Origin: SIG598 sp045605025
GTDB lineage: Bacteria > Bacillota > Clostridia > Oscillospirales > Acutalibacteraceae
Assembly: GCA_045605025.1 (NCBI GenBank)
Contig: JAZUPE010000031.1
Location: forward strand, 1-21,794
Reading direction: 5' to 3'
Length of the DNA: 21,794 nt
Shown here: in pieces, positions 1-7,742 of the stretch
Layout: each line of letters opens with the position of its first letter
How positions within the stretch are numbered: position 1 is the stretch's first letter
The notes under the pieces: generated by a model
Seen by the model: only the letters and a program-made list of their open reading frames with translations
Database searches by the model: none
What the model was told of the DNA's origin: nothing
Position numbers and translations under genes: made by a program

Positions 1-91
1 TTATGGCGAAAGCGGATTTTTTTGTTGGCTTGGTTGGCGCACGAGGCTGCGAAAAAACTGCCGCGCACAGAACAAATAAATACGCAGCAAT
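1..91. repeat. 91-bp direct repeat, copy 1
   Basis: This segment is repeated base for base at 177-267, an offset of 176 bp. The copy starts at the window edge, so the repeat may continue to the left. No convincing gene is seen in it, although short open frames exist on both strands. The exact identity and regular offset suggest a recent tandem duplication of a 176-bp unit. Confidence 0.9.
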
Positions 92-155
92 AAGTCGGAT
101 CGTAGCCATGTCGTTCTGTGAGCCAAGGAGTTGATTTATGACATTGTCTTCCTAA

Positions 156-199
156 GTCCGCTTGGCCTCCGACTTTTTATGGCGAAAGCGGATTTTTTT
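156..199 (+). terminator. Terminator-like hairpin at the repeat junction
   Basis: GTCCGCTT (156-163) pairs with AAGCGGAT (186-193) with one G-U pair, an inner GCC/GGC extends the stem, and seven T residues follow at 193-199. This is the shape of a factor-independent terminator on the plus strand. The gene it would serve lies outside the window. Confidence 0.5.
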
Positions 200-267
200 G
201 TTGGCTTGGTTGGCGCACGAGGCTGCGAAAAAACTGCCGCGCACAGAACAAATAAATACGCAGCAAT
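177..267. repeat. 91-bp direct repeat, copy 2
   Basis: This is an exact copy of positions 1-91. The 85 bases between the copies (92-176) hold the rest of one 176-bp unit. The repeat includes the right arm of the hairpin at 156-193 and its T-run, so each unit boundary carries a terminator-like half. Confidence 0.9.
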
Positions 268-444
268 GCCATCAACCGACAGTTTTCACGGTGAGACCCA
301 GGCGACTTGTCACCGCCGAACCTTGTAGGCCGAGTATCCCACGCCAGCCAGTAAGCCAGCACCATCAAGCCGCTCGAAGGCTTTGACAATGTGCGTTTTC
401 TCTGCACTGAGCACGCTCACAACCGTCGAATTTATCTCCCGCAT

Positions 445-487
445 AAACAGCCGCCAGACAGTGCTAACGCACCTCCGGCGGCTGTTT
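445..487. repeat. Inverted repeat, 11-bp arms
   Basis: AAACAGCCGCC and its exact complement GGCGGCTGTTT enclose a 21-nt loop. The GC-rich stem ending in TTT, followed by TTCATCTTTC, could act as a plus-strand terminator, but no gene is recognised upstream. Confidence 0.6.
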
Positions 488-521
488 CATCTTTCGTCCC
501 ACGTTAATCTTTCTTTACCCC

Positions 522-566
522 GTGTCTGTCCGCGCTTACCGACAAGCAGCAGGTGCGGACAGACAC
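522..566. repeat. Inverted repeat, 12-bp arms
   Basis: GTGTCTGTCCGC and GCGGACAGACAC pair perfectly around a 21-nt loop. No T-run follows on either strand, so a plain terminator is not obvious. It may be the end of a mobile element or a structured RNA; the sequence does not decide. Confidence 0.6.
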
Positions 567-673
567 ACCCCATCCACAATACTGCGGCATTTTCAACGCT
601 CAGTCTGCCTTATCAGACAAACCCGCAACGCCGCTATGATCGAGATCCTTCCCCCCATATTTGTAGATGACGC

Positions 674-928
674 TTATTCGGCCACCTCCCTGACCGTCCA
701 GCGAATCTGAGGCGGCAGACGGGTGATGAGCTTGTCAAGTCTGGGGTTTCTCCCCCACTTATCGAAAGCAAGGATCTCCGATTCCGATCGTCCCGCATTC
801 GCAAAGTACTCATATACCCCTTTGGAGTAACGAACAGTAAACATATAATATCTTCCCATCCCGATAATTAATAGATACACATGAATCCGATCCCTGTCTT
901 TCTCGACAATCACCCGTCTTTTCATCAT
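674..928 (-). CDS. Hypothetical protein, 84 aa
   Basis: This is a small basic protein that I do not recognise. It has a beta-rich-looking N-terminal half with many hydrophobic and aromatic residues (VYLLIIGMGRYYMFTVRYSKG) and a polar C-terminal half. A longer reading from 949 is possible, but AAAAGAGGTGG (complement of 931-941) lies directly upstream of the ATG at 928, which decides the start. A second ATG follows immediately. No clear transmembrane helix or signal peptide is present. The gene lies downstream of clpP on the same strand but is separated from it by a likely terminator, and it has its own promoter candidate with a palindromic spacer, so it is probably a separate transcription unit. 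Its link to the ClpP/VirD4 genes is positional only. Confidence 0.6.
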   Translation of the reverse strand: MMKRRVIVEKDRDRIHVYLLIIGMGRYYMFTVRYSKGVYEYFANAGRSESEILAFDKWGRNPRLDKLITRLPPQIRWTVREVAE

Positions 929-977
929 GGCCACCTCTTTTCCTGACAATCAGTTGTTCGATCTACGATCTGTTATT

Positions 978-1006
978 AGTTTACAATAAATATTTATTGA
1001 TTGCAA
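978..1006 (-). promoter_or_regulatory. Promoter with palindromic spacer for the 84-aa gene
   Basis: On the minus strand TTGCAA (1001-1006) is followed after 17 bases by TAAACT (978-983). The spacer contains the perfect 16-bp palindrome CAATAAATATTTATTG at 984-999, filling nearly the whole gap between the boxes. This could be a repressor site; the palindrome is AT-only apart from its ends, so it could also be chance. Confidence 0.45.
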
Positions 1007-1016
1007 AAACCAGAAT

Positions 1017-1075
1017 AAAACCGCGTATTACAATCTGCCAACCGGATTAAAACCGGCTGATTGTTCCGCGGTTTT
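1017..1075 (-). terminator. Terminator downstream of clpP
   Basis: AAAACCGCG (1017-1025) and CGCGGTTTT (1067-1075) form the outer stem, with an inner CCGG/CCGG stem near 1042-1055. On the minus strand the structure ends in GCGGTTTTATT. It begins four bases past the clpP stop codon. Confidence 0.6.
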
Positions 1076-1078
1076 ACT

Positions 1079-1651
1079 TCATATTCTCAGAATCTTGTCC
1101 ACCAGTCCGTACTCCACAGCCTGCTCTGCAGACAGAAAGGTATCCCGGTCTGTATCGCGTGCAACGTCTTCGATCCTTCTTCCTGTATTTCCAGCCAGAA
1201 TGCTGTTAAGAAGATTCTTGACTCTGTTGATGTGCTCAGCCGCCAGCTGGATATCGGAAGCCTGCCCCTGCACGCCACCAAGAGGCTGATGAATCATAAC
1301 CTCGCTGAGCGGCGTGGCACAGCGCTTTCCTTTAGTCCCGCAGGAAAGAATGAGAGCACCCATGCTGGCAGCCATGCCTGTACATACGGTGACAACATCA
1401 TTTCTGCATCTGCGCATTGCATCCACGATAGAAAGGCCCGCTGACACTAAACCTCCAGGGCTGTTGATGTAAAGCTTTATTTCTCCATCTCCGTTGCGGT
1501 CAAGATATTCAAGCTGCGTGATTATCTCCACAGCAGAACTGTCGTTGATCTCTCCGGTAAGCCATATACGGCGGTTGTCGACAAAATCATTTGAAACGAT
1601 GTCAATCGCTTCTTTTCCTCCCTTGGTAATCCTTACAACGGTGGGAATCAT
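1079..1651 (-). CDS. clpP: Accessory ClpP-family serine peptidase, 190 aa
   Basis: This is the proteolytic chamber subunit of a Clp-type protease. ClpP forms two stacked heptamers and degrades proteins fed in by an AAA+ unfoldase. The full catalytic triad is visible: Ser96 in GMAASMGA, His121 in MIHQPLGG and Asp170 in RDTDRDTFLSA. The family motif YINSPGG is at 61-67. Length is normal for the family, with a short N-terminus and no long propeptide. The start is backed by AGGAGGAAG upstream of the ATG. It follows the VirD4-like gene by about 75 bp without an obvious terminator, so it is probably co-transcribed with it. There is no clpX beside it, and its N-terminal half (AIDIVSNDFVDNRRIWLTGE) is diverged from typical housekeeping ClpP, so I infer an accessory copy. 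Whether it degrades a dedicated substrate cannot be told. Confidence 0.93.
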   Translation of the reverse strand: MIPTVVRITKGGKEAIDIVSNDFVDNRRIWLTGEINDSSAVEIITQLEYLDRNGDGEIKLYINSPGGLVSAGLSIVDAMRRCRNDVVTVCTGMAASMGALILSCGTKGKRCATPLSEVMIHQPLGGVQGQASDIQLAAEHINRVKNLLNSILAGNTGRRIEDVARDTDRDTFLSAEQAVEYGLVDKILRI

Positions 1652-1726
1652 CTTATCTTCCTCCTGTTTGTTATTCCTGCTGGGCTGTGTTTTATCGCAA
1701 GTTCCCGGTTTACATCAAAAACCAGT

Positions 1727-3289
1727 TTATGTCGTCTTATTCATCTTCGCCCTACGCTTTCTGTTTCTGACGTTTCTTCTGAACGGTATATCGATTTCTC
1801 CCACTTCAATATCGCTCATAAGGTTTGCTGGCGAGTATGCCTCAACCGGTTTACGCTTCTGTCCTTCAATCACGTACGGAGAGTCACCCGAGTATGGTTT
1901 GAGGAATTCATAGCAATCAATATCCGGAAGTGTTGCGAGGTACACAAGGTCATCTCGGATGATAACAGCCTCCTTGTACTCATAGGTTTTTCTGAGCTTT
2001 CTCAGACTGTCCACAGGAACAAGAGGCTCACCGCACTCGCTGAGTGATACTGCGGTCACTCCGCAAAGATCACTTATATACTTAAGCATCTTCGGATCAG
2101 ATGACTGAAGAAGCATGATGTTTTTGCAGTTTCCGATGATGGTAGACGCTTCATTTTCATAGGCTTTTTCAAGCTGACTCAGTGACTGGCAGATAAAAAA
2201 CCAGCGCATGAATCTGCTGCGGCTGGCGCTGATCTTGGCCTTCATGTCGTTGATTTTCACATTGCACGCCTCATCGCAGATAAAGTTGATTCTGCATCCG
2301 GGAGAATGTGAGTTCTGATATGTCTCGGCATATTTTTCCAACAGCTGACTGTAGAAATTATCGATAAGCATGCCGGCAATGGAATCATAGGCGCTTGATT
2401 CATCAGGCAGCACAATGAAAACCATTGTACTTTCTTCGTACATACTTTCCGGAGAGAATGTGCTTACAGAAAGCATGGACGCAAGATTCTCCTGAACAAT
2501 AAAATCGCGGAGCATACTGGAGGTAACTGAAACGATGGACGACTTTGTGCGGTCCGGAGTGGCAAGTACGCCCTTGAGCATGAGTGTTGTGTTTGTGTTG
2601 ACATCGCTCAGATACTCAGCTGCAAATGTATCAAGATAATAAGTTCCGTACTCGTTGGCGAAAGATGCCACAGAGAGCATATTGACGTACTTCTCGTAGT
2701 CAGGATTGCTGATTGCCATCTCCATAAGCATATGAATCACAGGGATCATGTGCTGCTCTCCCATCAGCTGCCAGTACGGGTCGCACTTGGCATTATTGTA
2801 GCGACTGCTCAGGGCACTGACCAGATTGGTAACGCCCGCCACAGCCTTATTTTGCTTACCGGCCTTATATAACTCCATTGCGTGCTGCAGGATGTTGTAG
2901 CCATCGTGATTGAAATTACGGAAATCCAGAACAACTTTTTTCACTCCCTTCTCATCAAGATATCTCATAACCTTGGGATCTGAAGACAATTCTCCTTTGA
3001 TGTCTATCACGAACGCCGATTCTTTCGCGCCAGCGCACATCGCAATCAGCGGTCGAACTACGCAGCGCGTTTTTTTGCAGCCGGTTTCGCCGAAGACGAG
3101 ATAATTCTCGGTTTCATTGTTGAGGTACGCATACTCTCCTTCCATCAGCAAAGGAATACCTGCTCCGCTGAATCTCGCTTCTCCTGTATCCACCCGGGTA
3201 AACTCATTGCGTACATCTTCGTCCGTAGCAATCCGTGACGGAGAAGGAGCAAAGGCATACCTGCCCCAATCACTTTCATAATTATACAT
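1727..3289 (-). CDS. Soluble VirD4/TraG-like P-loop ATPase, 520 aa
   Basis: This belongs to the VirD4/TraG/TraD branch of the FtsK-HerA motor ATPases, whose members are usually membrane-bound coupling proteins that feed DNA or protein into a secretion channel. The Walker A region is GETGCKKT (67-74); FVIDIKGEL (93-101) matches the conserved segment after it; Walker B is INFICDE (334-340), followed by the SRSRF...ICQSLSQL region typical of the family (356-373). Two oddities are visible. The third Walker A glycine is replaced by lysine (Cys-Lys-Lys-Thr where Ser-Gly-Lys-Thr is usual), and there are no N-terminal transmembrane helices, so the protein should be cytosolic. The C-terminus is strongly basic (RRNVRNRKRRAK). 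I place the start at 3289, not 3358, because GGAG lies seven bases upstream of this ATG. The start overlaps the end of the 225-aa gene by 8 bp, implying translational coupling. No relaxase, VirB4 or pore gene is seen nearby. Confidence 0.85.
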   Translation of the reverse strand: MYNYESDWGRYAFAPSPSRIATDEDVRNEFTRVDTGEARFSGAGIPLLMEGEYAYLNNETENYLVFGETGCKKTRCVVRPLIAMCAGAKESAFVIDIKGELSSDPKVMRYLDEKGVKKVVLDFRNFNHDGYNILQHAMELYKAGKQNKAVAGVTNLVSALSSRYNNAKCDPYWQLMGEQHMIPVIHMLMEMAISNPDYEKYVNMLSVASFANEYGTYYLDTFAAEYLSDVNTNTTLMLKGVLATPDRTKSSIVSVTSSMLRDFIVQENLASMLSVSTFSPESMYEESTMVFIVLPDESSAYDSIAGMLIDNFYSQLLEKYAETYQNSHSPGCRINFICDEACNVKINDMKAKISASRSRFMRWFFICQSLSQLEKAYENEASTIIGNCKNIMLLQSSDPKMLKYISDLCGVTAVSLSECGEPLVPVDSLRKLRKTYEYKEAVIIRDDLVYLATLPDIDCYEFLKPYSGDSPYVIEGQKRKPVEAYSPANLMSDIEVGEIDIPFRRNVRNRKRRAKMNKTT

Positions 3290-3959
3290 AGCCGATCTCC
3301 TCTCTGCGCCTGAAGGTGCAAATGGAATTAACCGCTCTCTGACCTCCAATGATCTCAAGGGAGTTCCCTTCCTTACGGACGTAATCCATCAGATCGGCAA
3401 CCGACACCACGCTTCCTCCCGTGTCCGAGAGAATCTCTGATGCTATGTCGTTGTAAAAGACTGCGGAGCGACAGCAGCTGAATTCTTCGGCAAACAGCAC
3501 TTCCGCAAGGCAGTCGGAAGCAGCACTGTCGAAACTGCAGTCGTGTAGTTGTCTGCTGATATCCTTTATTTCACGACAACAACAGTTTTGGATCAGTTTT
3601 CCGTTCATGTAGCATCTTGCCGCAGCGTACATTCTTCTGATCGTTTCAGAACTGCCGCCTCTGATGACAAAGATATATTCCCATTTGCTGCTCATGTCGC
3701 TGAGGAACCTGAGCGTGGTTACGAAGAACTCTTCAGTCTCATGACCGAGATACTCGGTAAATTCTATCGCCACGACCACACCCTGCTTTTCGAACACATC
3801 ATGCTTTCTTACAGCTAACTGAATCCCTTTGATACCTGTGAAGCACTCATAAGGCGGGGTGTACGTCACCTTGTAAAGTACCGGATCAGGAGTCATATCG
3901 TAGATCGCCTGATCACCTGCATTCTCTGATAACACCAGCATAGTAAAGTTATTTTTCAT
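3282..3959 (-). CDS. Unrecognised protein coupled to the VirD4-like ATPase, 225 aa
   Basis: I do not recognise the family. The protein looks soluble and mixed alpha/beta. The stretch GVVVAIEFTEYLG (60-72), then a helix-like segment and YIFVIRGG (94-101) resemble the central strands of an ATPase-like or Rossmann-like fold, but there is no Walker A loop, so this is at most a weak resemblance. It contains a CCC run (126-128) and an FSCCRS motif. The start has AAAGGGG nine bases upstream, and a good promoter lies about 75 bp further up. Its last codons overlap the start of the VirD4-like gene by 8 bp, which argues for fixed stoichiometry and physical partnership. A regulatory or adaptor subunit of that ATPase is the simplest inference. 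Confidence 0.75.
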   Translation of the reverse strand: MKNNFTMLVLSENAGDQAIYDMTPDPVLYKVTYTPPYECFTGIKGIQLAVRKHDVFEKQGVVVAIEFTEYLGHETEEFFVTTLRFLSDMSSKWEYIFVIRGGSSETIRRMYAAARCYMNGKLIQNCCCREIKDISRQLHDCSFDSAASDCLAEVLFAEEFSCCRSAVFYNDIASEILSDTGGSVVSVADLMDYVRKEGNSLEIIGGQRAVNSICTFRRREEIGYV

Positions 3960-4034
3960 CGATGTAACCCCTTTGCAGATAGCATCGTTCCCTGGATGCT
4001 GACCGTGAAAGTCAACGCCCTTCCGTTTTGCTAT

Positions 4035-4064
4035 ATTATATCAGGAGTACTAAAGTTATGTCTA
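4035..4064 (-). promoter_or_regulatory. Promoter of the 225-aa/VirD4-like/clpP unit
   Basis: On the minus strand TAGACA (4059-4064) is followed after 18 bases by a perfect TATAAT (4035-4040). It lies about 75 bp upstream of the 225-aa gene and just downstream of the terminator of the NACHT gene, so this unit can be transcribed on its own. Confidence 0.65.
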
Positions 4065-4131
4065 ACACCAGCAGCAAACCTGCAGGCACATCTCCAAACC
4101 ATCGCATACCAGCACAACACACATTAGAATA

Positions 4132-4174
4132 AGACAGCGCACCGACCGGAACAATATCCGCTGATGCGCTGTCT
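4132..4174 (-). terminator. Terminator of the NACHT gene
   Basis: AGACAGCGCA (4132-4141) and TGCGCTGTCT (4165-4174) form a perfect 10-bp stem. On the minus strand it is followed by TATTCT, a short T-rich tail. It begins about 30 bp after the NACHT stop codon. Confidence 0.65.
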
Positions 4175-4202
4175 CATTGATATTTTATTTACAGAATTTC
4201 CC

Positions 4203-7200
4203 TCACCTGTATTCGTCATATAGCCTGCGGAGCGCAACTCCGAAATCATCTTCAAGATCATATTCCAGACCAATACGGGCAGGATTGCCGAAGCATACGC
4301 TGTAAATGCTGTCGTATTCCGGAGACTCCGGGTGGAAAGTATCACAACCGGGGATTTCTGGATATTTCAGCATAAGCAGCTGCTTGATCGGCATAATCGC
4401 GTCAGCATCGGTGTCGCCGTAAGCGCCCGAGAGATAACATAATTTAAAGATCAGCATGAGTTTTCTTGTGTTGTCGCCTCGCTCATCTTCATCGTGAGAG
4501 AAGCCCTGCTGCACACCGTTGTTGTCCACTCCGCCGTTCTTCAGCCATATTTCATGGTAAAGCTGCCTGCGGGCATCATCGGCACAGCGACCGTAATCAG
4601 AACGGGTAATGTCGATCACAGTCATAGCCCGGACACCTCCGCAAAGGCAGTTGTGTCCGTTTTTTCTTTTCGCCAGACGTCCGTGATAGTCTGCACTGAC
4701 GATGTTCTCCAGATAATTATCGTGCAGCAACACGCTTAGATTGTCCATAGGTGCAACAACCTGAAGCTTACCGTTCTTCTGGATCGCCCTGCAATGAACC
4801 AACGAATAACACACCTGATTAACCAGCCGCTGGGTATCTGCATGACTGTCACCAATATAACTGAGAAGCGAAAGGAGCAGTTTGACCTGTTCTTCGCTGA
4901 TAGTATCACTGGCACTTACGGCATCATTGCTGTCACAGGTACCGATTCTTGACATCCGCTGGCGATGCAGCGATTCGGCAATAACGGTATCTCTTGCTGC
5001 CATCCAGAAATGTGAGCAGAACGCCGACACCAGCATCATGAGCAGCGGAGCCTCAACCTTTCCGTAGATGGCTTCGTTGATTCGTTCGCAGAGGACATTG
5101 ATATTGTTATCCACCGGCACTCCGCTTTCAAGACGATGTGATATCTCCTCGAATATTTCATCCGAATGGAACTGGTCGTAATTGGCCTGCAGACTGGCAA
5201 GACTCTGTGTCAGCGGCATCCAGTTGAGCGCGATATATCCCATAAGCCAGTTAAAACTTGGAATAGGATACTGATTGAGCACGCTGTTGTAGAATCTTGT
5301 GTAGATGTGATTAAAGAAGGTCTGCTTGCGCGGCGCGCTCCTGAGTATGCGCCTGATGTCATCCAGCTGTTCATGGTAAAGCGAGTACTCCAGAGCCGCA
5401 TCAACAGCTTCCTTCCACTTCTCCTCCGGAAGGATCGGGCTTCTGCCGAGAATGCGCACAAGAGTGAAAACCGCAAGTTCCCTGTATCTGCGGCGGTACA
5501 CATAAGTAGAGGAAGCAAGTTCGACAAGCACATCCACATATTCAGCTGCACCTATGCGGCTGATAATGGCGGCGTCAGCTATAATACGCACACGGCGGCG
5601 GAACTTGGACTCGTCCCGGGGCTCGGTGAATCTGCAGAATGACGCAAGACCTTTATCTCCTGCAATGAGTTCCTTGACCGATTCGGTACGGCAACCTTTC
5701 CCGATCGCATAAGAACAGAAGTAATTCTGGAAGATCGGAGAGGAGAAGGAGAGGAACTCACATTCAACACTACCCTCTTCCGCCGTGACATACTGCTTTG
5801 TGATGTTAATGAACGGATACTTGTTTTCTCCTTCAGAAAGCTGCCTGAAGAACTGTGCAAGCATTCCGCGCCGGACATAGGACTGATCGGTCAGATAGGG
5901 ATCCATCGCCGGAGCAATTCCATTGAGCACCCCCTTGGGAAACAGGATATCCTCCGCCGAACAGAGATACTCTCCGCGACGCGATCGGTAAAGCGGAATC
6001 TTTTCGTAGTTGTGCTTGGTCATGGACAGCGCGATATACGCAAGCGGGATTTTCACATCATACTTGTAAATCAGACGGCTGCCCTGACGCTCTAAGCCAT
6101 CAACCGGCTCGTCATGCTCAACCGCAATAAAGTTCCTGGTCGCGATATCAACCGTGGCACTGATGAGCATAAGTTCAGACATAGAAATATTGGTTCTGTC
6201 TGCTGAAACGGTTGACAGGAAGCAGGAGAGCAGCATGGGCAACTCAAGAAGCCCGCGCAGTTCACTTGTATTGATGGTTCTTGCAGATGTTTCCGCAAAC
6301 TCGTCCGTACGTCCGGTCAGCTTGCTCCACTTGCGGCAGAACAGAACCACATCGTCATCTGAGAATGGCGCAAGCATATACACCTGCGCTGACATTTCCC
6401 GGCTGTATTCATAAAGGCTCTTGTCTCCGCAGTAGGTGTCCGGTGCAGCGGTGAGTATGTACTGAACACCGGGATGAGCGTCAATAAACCCTTTGAGTGC
6501 ATCAAAAAACAGCTTGCGGGCGTTGTCTCCTCCTCGTGAACTGACCTCGCAGTTCAGATGATCAAGACCGTCGATGAGCAGCAGCAACTTTCCGGCTTCA
6601 GCATCCTGCATCACATTCTTATAGTAACGATGACATTCGTATGGGTCCGGCTCCACACCGGAAACCTGCCCGTCCTCTCCGGTGTAACGAATACGTCTGA
6701 TGCTTTCCTCAATATAGCGCTCAAACCTTCTTTTTTCCGGAATACCTGAGAAGGAATCATTAATATCGCCGCACTGCATGACAAAAATATGCTTATCACG
6801 GAGCTTTGGTATCATAGGAAACGCTTCGGCATCCTGTTTGTCTTTTTCGCATTTGCGCATGGCAACAGAATGCAGGGCGATAGTTTTTCCGCTGCCGGAT
6901 TTTCCGAGCAGGAACATAGATTTGCTGTTTTCTATCGCTTCATCAAGCGAAACAGTATCCAATTCTCTGATCACCTCGGGAAGCTGACAGAATGTGCGGT
7001 CGACCACTTTGGGTGTGCACAGCCTTGTAGGAACGTAAAGATCCCTCAGTTCACATGATTTTCCGTAACCCGGGAGCGAAGATGCCGGCACACATCGACA
7101 GATATCACGAAGAACATCTATGCTCAGAAAGCCTCTTGCCGAAGACTGTGAATCCTCCTGAAACGGAATTCCTTTTACAATGCACTTTGTCCGGCGAATC

Positions 7201-7682
7201 ACAACATCGCAGAAATCATAGACAAAGTCGCAGATATACACTTTGCGGCCAACCGCCTCTGTGGTTTTGCCATCCTGAGTTTTAATTGCATTGTCGTGCA
7301 GATATCTGGAAAGGCCGTTACTCTCCAGAGGGTAGCCGTTTTCATTGAGCCACCTGTGAAGATCTTTAGCAAACGCCAGTGATGCTTTGATATAATCCTT
7401 GTCGTTTTCATTCATAAAGCGTTCGGCAAACACCGCTGTCAAGCCCTTGCTCAGCTGATCAGCAGACAGATTATCCGGCGCCTTACTAAACTTTATCCAG
7501 TTGTCCACTGCCGCAGTGGAGTAGTATTCTTCGTTTCCGTAACTTGATTTTTTGACAATTGACAAACCGATTTCCTGCCGGGCTAAGAACTTTCCTTCTC
7601 GCTGGTTGATATGATTTCGGTACTGCTCAATGGTGTGGAAGGCTATTACCCCCTGAGGAGGGGTTCTGGTTTCTTTGCTCAT
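4203..7682 (-). CDS. NACHT-type STAND NTPase, 1159 aa; candidate immune sensor
   Basis: Large multidomain signalling NTPase. NACHT proteins of the STAND class bind ATP, oligomerise on sensing a trigger and activate an effector; several bacterial ones are anti-phage. Numbered from the ATG at 7682: residues 1-240 form an N-terminal region I cannot assign; Walker A is GKSGSGKT (260-267); Walker B is LLLLIDGLDHL (366-376); a sensor-like strand YILTAAPDT follows at about 408-416, then LAPFSDDDV and LELPMLLSCFL (about 479-489), typical of the NACHT helical and winged-helix part. Residues 500-1159 are mostly helical, like a HEAT- or TPR-type sensor region, with no clear repeat seen by eye. No transmembrane segment is evident. 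An upstream ATG at 7736 exists, but GGGAGG eight bases before the ATG at 7682 favours the shorter form. It is monocistronic, with a promoter overlaid by a palindrome and a terminator of its own. The effector activity is unknown; ClpP and the VirD4-like ATPase next door are candidates. Confidence 0.85.
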   Translation of the reverse strand: MSKETRTPPQGVIAFHTIEQYRNHINQREGKFLARQEIGLSIVKKSSYGNEEYYSTAAVDNWIKFSKAPDNLSADQLSKGLTAVFAERFMNENDKDYIKASLAFAKDLHRWLNENGYPLESNGLSRYLHDNAIKTQDGKTTEAVGRKVYICDFVYDFCDVVIRRTKCIVKGIPFQEDSQSSARGFLSIDVLRDICRCVPASSLPGYGKSCELRDLYVPTRLCTPKVVDRTFCQLPEVIRELDTVSLDEAIENSKSMFLLGKSGSGKTIALHSVAMRKCEKDKQDAEAFPMIPKLRDKHIFVMQCGDINDSFSGIPEKRRFERYIEESIRRIRYTGEDGQVSGVEPDPYECHRYYKNVMQDAEAGKLLLLIDGLDHLNCEVSSRGGDNARKLFFDALKGFIDAHPGVQYILTAAPDTYCGDKSLYEYSREMSAQVYMLAPFSDDDVVLFCRKWSKLTGRTDEFAETSARTINTSELRGLLELPMLLSCFLSTVSADRTNISMSELMLISATVDIATRNFIAVEHDEPVDGLERQGSRLIYKYDVKIPLAYIALSMTKHNYEKIPLYRSRRGEYLCSAEDILFPKGVLNGIAPAMDPYLTDQSYVRRGMLAQFFRQLSEGENKYPFINITKQYVTAEEGSVECEFLSFSSPIFQNYFCSYAIGKGCRTESVKELIAGDKGLASFCRFTEPRDESKFRRRVRIIADAAIISRIGAAEYVDVLVELASSTYVYRRRYRELAVFTLVRILGRSPILPEEKWKEAVDAALEYSLYHEQLDDIRRILRSAPRKQTFFNHIYTRFYNSVLNQYPIPSFNWLMGYIALNWMPLTQSLASLQANYDQFHSDEIFEEISHRLESGVPVDNNINVLCERINEAIYGKVEAPLLMMLVSAFCSHFWMAARDTVIAESLHRQRMSRIGTCDSNDAVSASDTISEEQVKLLLSLLSYIGDSHADTQRLVNQVCYSLVHCRAIQKNGKLQVVAPMDNLSVLLHDNYLENIVSADYHGRLAKRKNGHNCLCGGVRAMTVIDITRSDYGRCADDARRQLYHEIWLKNGGVDNNGVQQGFSHDEDERGDNTRKLMLIFKLCYLSGAYGDTDADAIMPIKQLLMLKYPEIPGCDTFHPESPEYDSIYSVCFGNPARIGLEYDLEDDFGVALRRLYDEYR

Positions 7683-7742
7683 CACATTGACCTCCCGGTT
7701 GTTTTCATGTTCCAAACCGCATGTTTTTATGTACAAAACATC

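Larger units (their letters stand above)
268..673. other. Gene-poor stretch with two long hairpins
   Basis: No convincing coding region is seen; the short open frames lack ribosome binding sites and recognisable sequence. Two perfect inverted repeats stand out: 11-bp arms at 445-455 and 477-487, and 12-bp arms at 522-533 and 555-566. Each encloses a 21-nt loop. The stretch TTTTCACGGTGAG at about 286-298 resembles the repeat family around 11606-11622. Confidence 0.6.

Noticed and set aside
1727..3289. Reading the VirD4-like gene as proof of a conjugative element
   Set aside because: No relaxase, VirB4-type ATPase, pore protein, integrase or origin of transfer is visible in the window, and the protein lacks membrane helices.
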